From positions 139,962 through 182,382 of the forward strand of contig NZ_MCZZ01000109.1 in NCBI RefSeq assembly GCF_002875705.1: a stretch of DNA of 42,421 nt, written 5' to 3'. Below, piece by piece: positions 42,064 to 42,421 of the stretch. The DNA is from Vibrio sp. 10N.261.45.E2. Its GTDB lineage: Bacteria > Pseudomonadota > Gammaproteobacteria > Enterobacterales > Vibrionaceae. The first letter of the stretch is position 1. Each line of letters opens with the position of its first letter. Under the pieces are notes generated by a model. It was not told the DNA's origin, searched no databases, and was given only the letters and a program-made list of their open reading frames with translations. The position numbers and the translations under genes were made by a program.

Positions 42064-42112
42064 CTTTAGGGGGTGTTTCGGTTTTTCCACCTTATGCAAG
42101 GCAGTAACGCGA

Positions 42113-42421
42113 TTACTCGTAATCAGTCGCGTATGTATCTTCGTATGAGTGAGAGTAGAATTCGAATAGGTTGCCAAACGGGTCTTCTAGGTAAACCATT
42201 TGTGCTTGTTTTAGTTCGTCTTCTGGGTGGTAACGGTGAATATCCATACGTACTTTACCGCCAAACTCTTCAACGCGCTTGATAGCTGAATGAAACTGCT
42301 CTTTTGGAAGCTGTAGACAGAAGTGGAAGATACCTAAGCGAGAGAAATCAACCTTGTGACGATCTTCACGGTCAACCATTTCGAACATCTCAACACCGAT
42401 GCCATCAGATGTTACTAGGTG
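42113..42421 (-). CDS. VOC-fold protein, copy 2 (partial; 5' end outside the window)
   Basis: The C-terminal ~102 residues of a near-identical paralogue of the gene at 39116. Over the last ~92 residues the two differ at only four positions (L/M, E/D, N/K and D/H, all before the final third). Downstream flank and terminator are also conserved. The ligand His in F-H-F-C-L and the Glu in N-L-F-E-F-Y are kept. The frame is open to the right edge, so start and N-terminal metal ligand are not seen. Both copies end in T-Y-A-T-D-Y-E. Confidence 0.88.
   Translation of the reverse strand, partial: HLVTSDGIGVEMFEMVDREDRHKVDFSRLGIFHFCLQLPKEQFHSAIKRVEEFGGKVRMDIHRYHPEDELKQAQMVYLEDPFGNLFEFYSHSYEDTYATDYE

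Overview
The window looks like a stretch of a Vibrionaceae genome (a marine Vibrio, possibly of the Splendidus clade, and possibly the second chromosome; both are inferences from protein resemblance and gene content). Nearly all of it is ordinary coding DNA of moderate-to-low GC, with compact operons and strong intrinsic terminators. I see no tRNA, rRNA, CRISPR array, integrase or complete insertion sequence.

Layout. 0-5 kb: a cytochrome b561-MarR pair, an EamA exporter, and a detoxification operon of glyoxalase I (gloA) and an Old Yellow Enzyme (nemA), followed by a LysR gene. 5-11.7 kb: a FadL-type outer-membrane porin, a two-gene inner-membrane operon with a HlyD-type adaptor, a periplasmic alkyl sulfatase and a small secreted protein. 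Three upstream regions here (LysR/porin, adaptor operon, alkyl sulfatase) carry the same 14-bp palindrome, ATCG-N6-CGAT with an all-A/T centre. Two of them share 18 of 19 bases on one side. This suggests one regulon for uptake and hydrolysis of amphipathic sulfate esters. 11.8-16.6 kb: cyoABCDE, a complete cytochrome o ubiquinol oxidase with haem O synthase. 17.2-22.3 kb: an RND pump and its lipoprotein adaptor, divergent from a TetR gene with a clear palindromic operator between them. 22.4-24.8 kb: LysR, YdhR-like monooxygenase, a small membrane protein and the lipocalin Blc.

25-33 kb is the accessory part. It holds an exported YtcJ-type amidohydrolase broken by one frameshift, a membrane protein and a CAP-domain lipoprotein. 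Next comes a probable dedicated protein-sorting pair: a large exported protein ending in a Gly-Gly-Gly-Cys / hydrophobic / Arg-Arg-Arg tail (JDVT-CTERM type), and beside it a CPBP glutamic-type intramembrane protease (MrtJ-like). A decayed pentapeptide-repeat gene with two in-frame stops follows. At 33.2-35.4 kb is an AT-rich AAA_13 ATPase with a CxxC zinc hook and an Arg-Glu-His triad, resembling the anticodon nuclease RloC, so a candidate anti-phage gene.

35.6-42.4 kb: an exported family II (Mn-dependent) pyrophosphatase, an RlpA-type lipoprotein, a NapH/CcoG-like polyferredoxin, and a periplasmic 5'-nucleotidase lying between two near-identical VOC-fold genes; the second VOC gene runs off the right edge. 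Four copies of one terminator, with identical loop sequence, follow genes in this stretch. The VOC copies and their terminators form a direct repeat with a period of about 3 kb.
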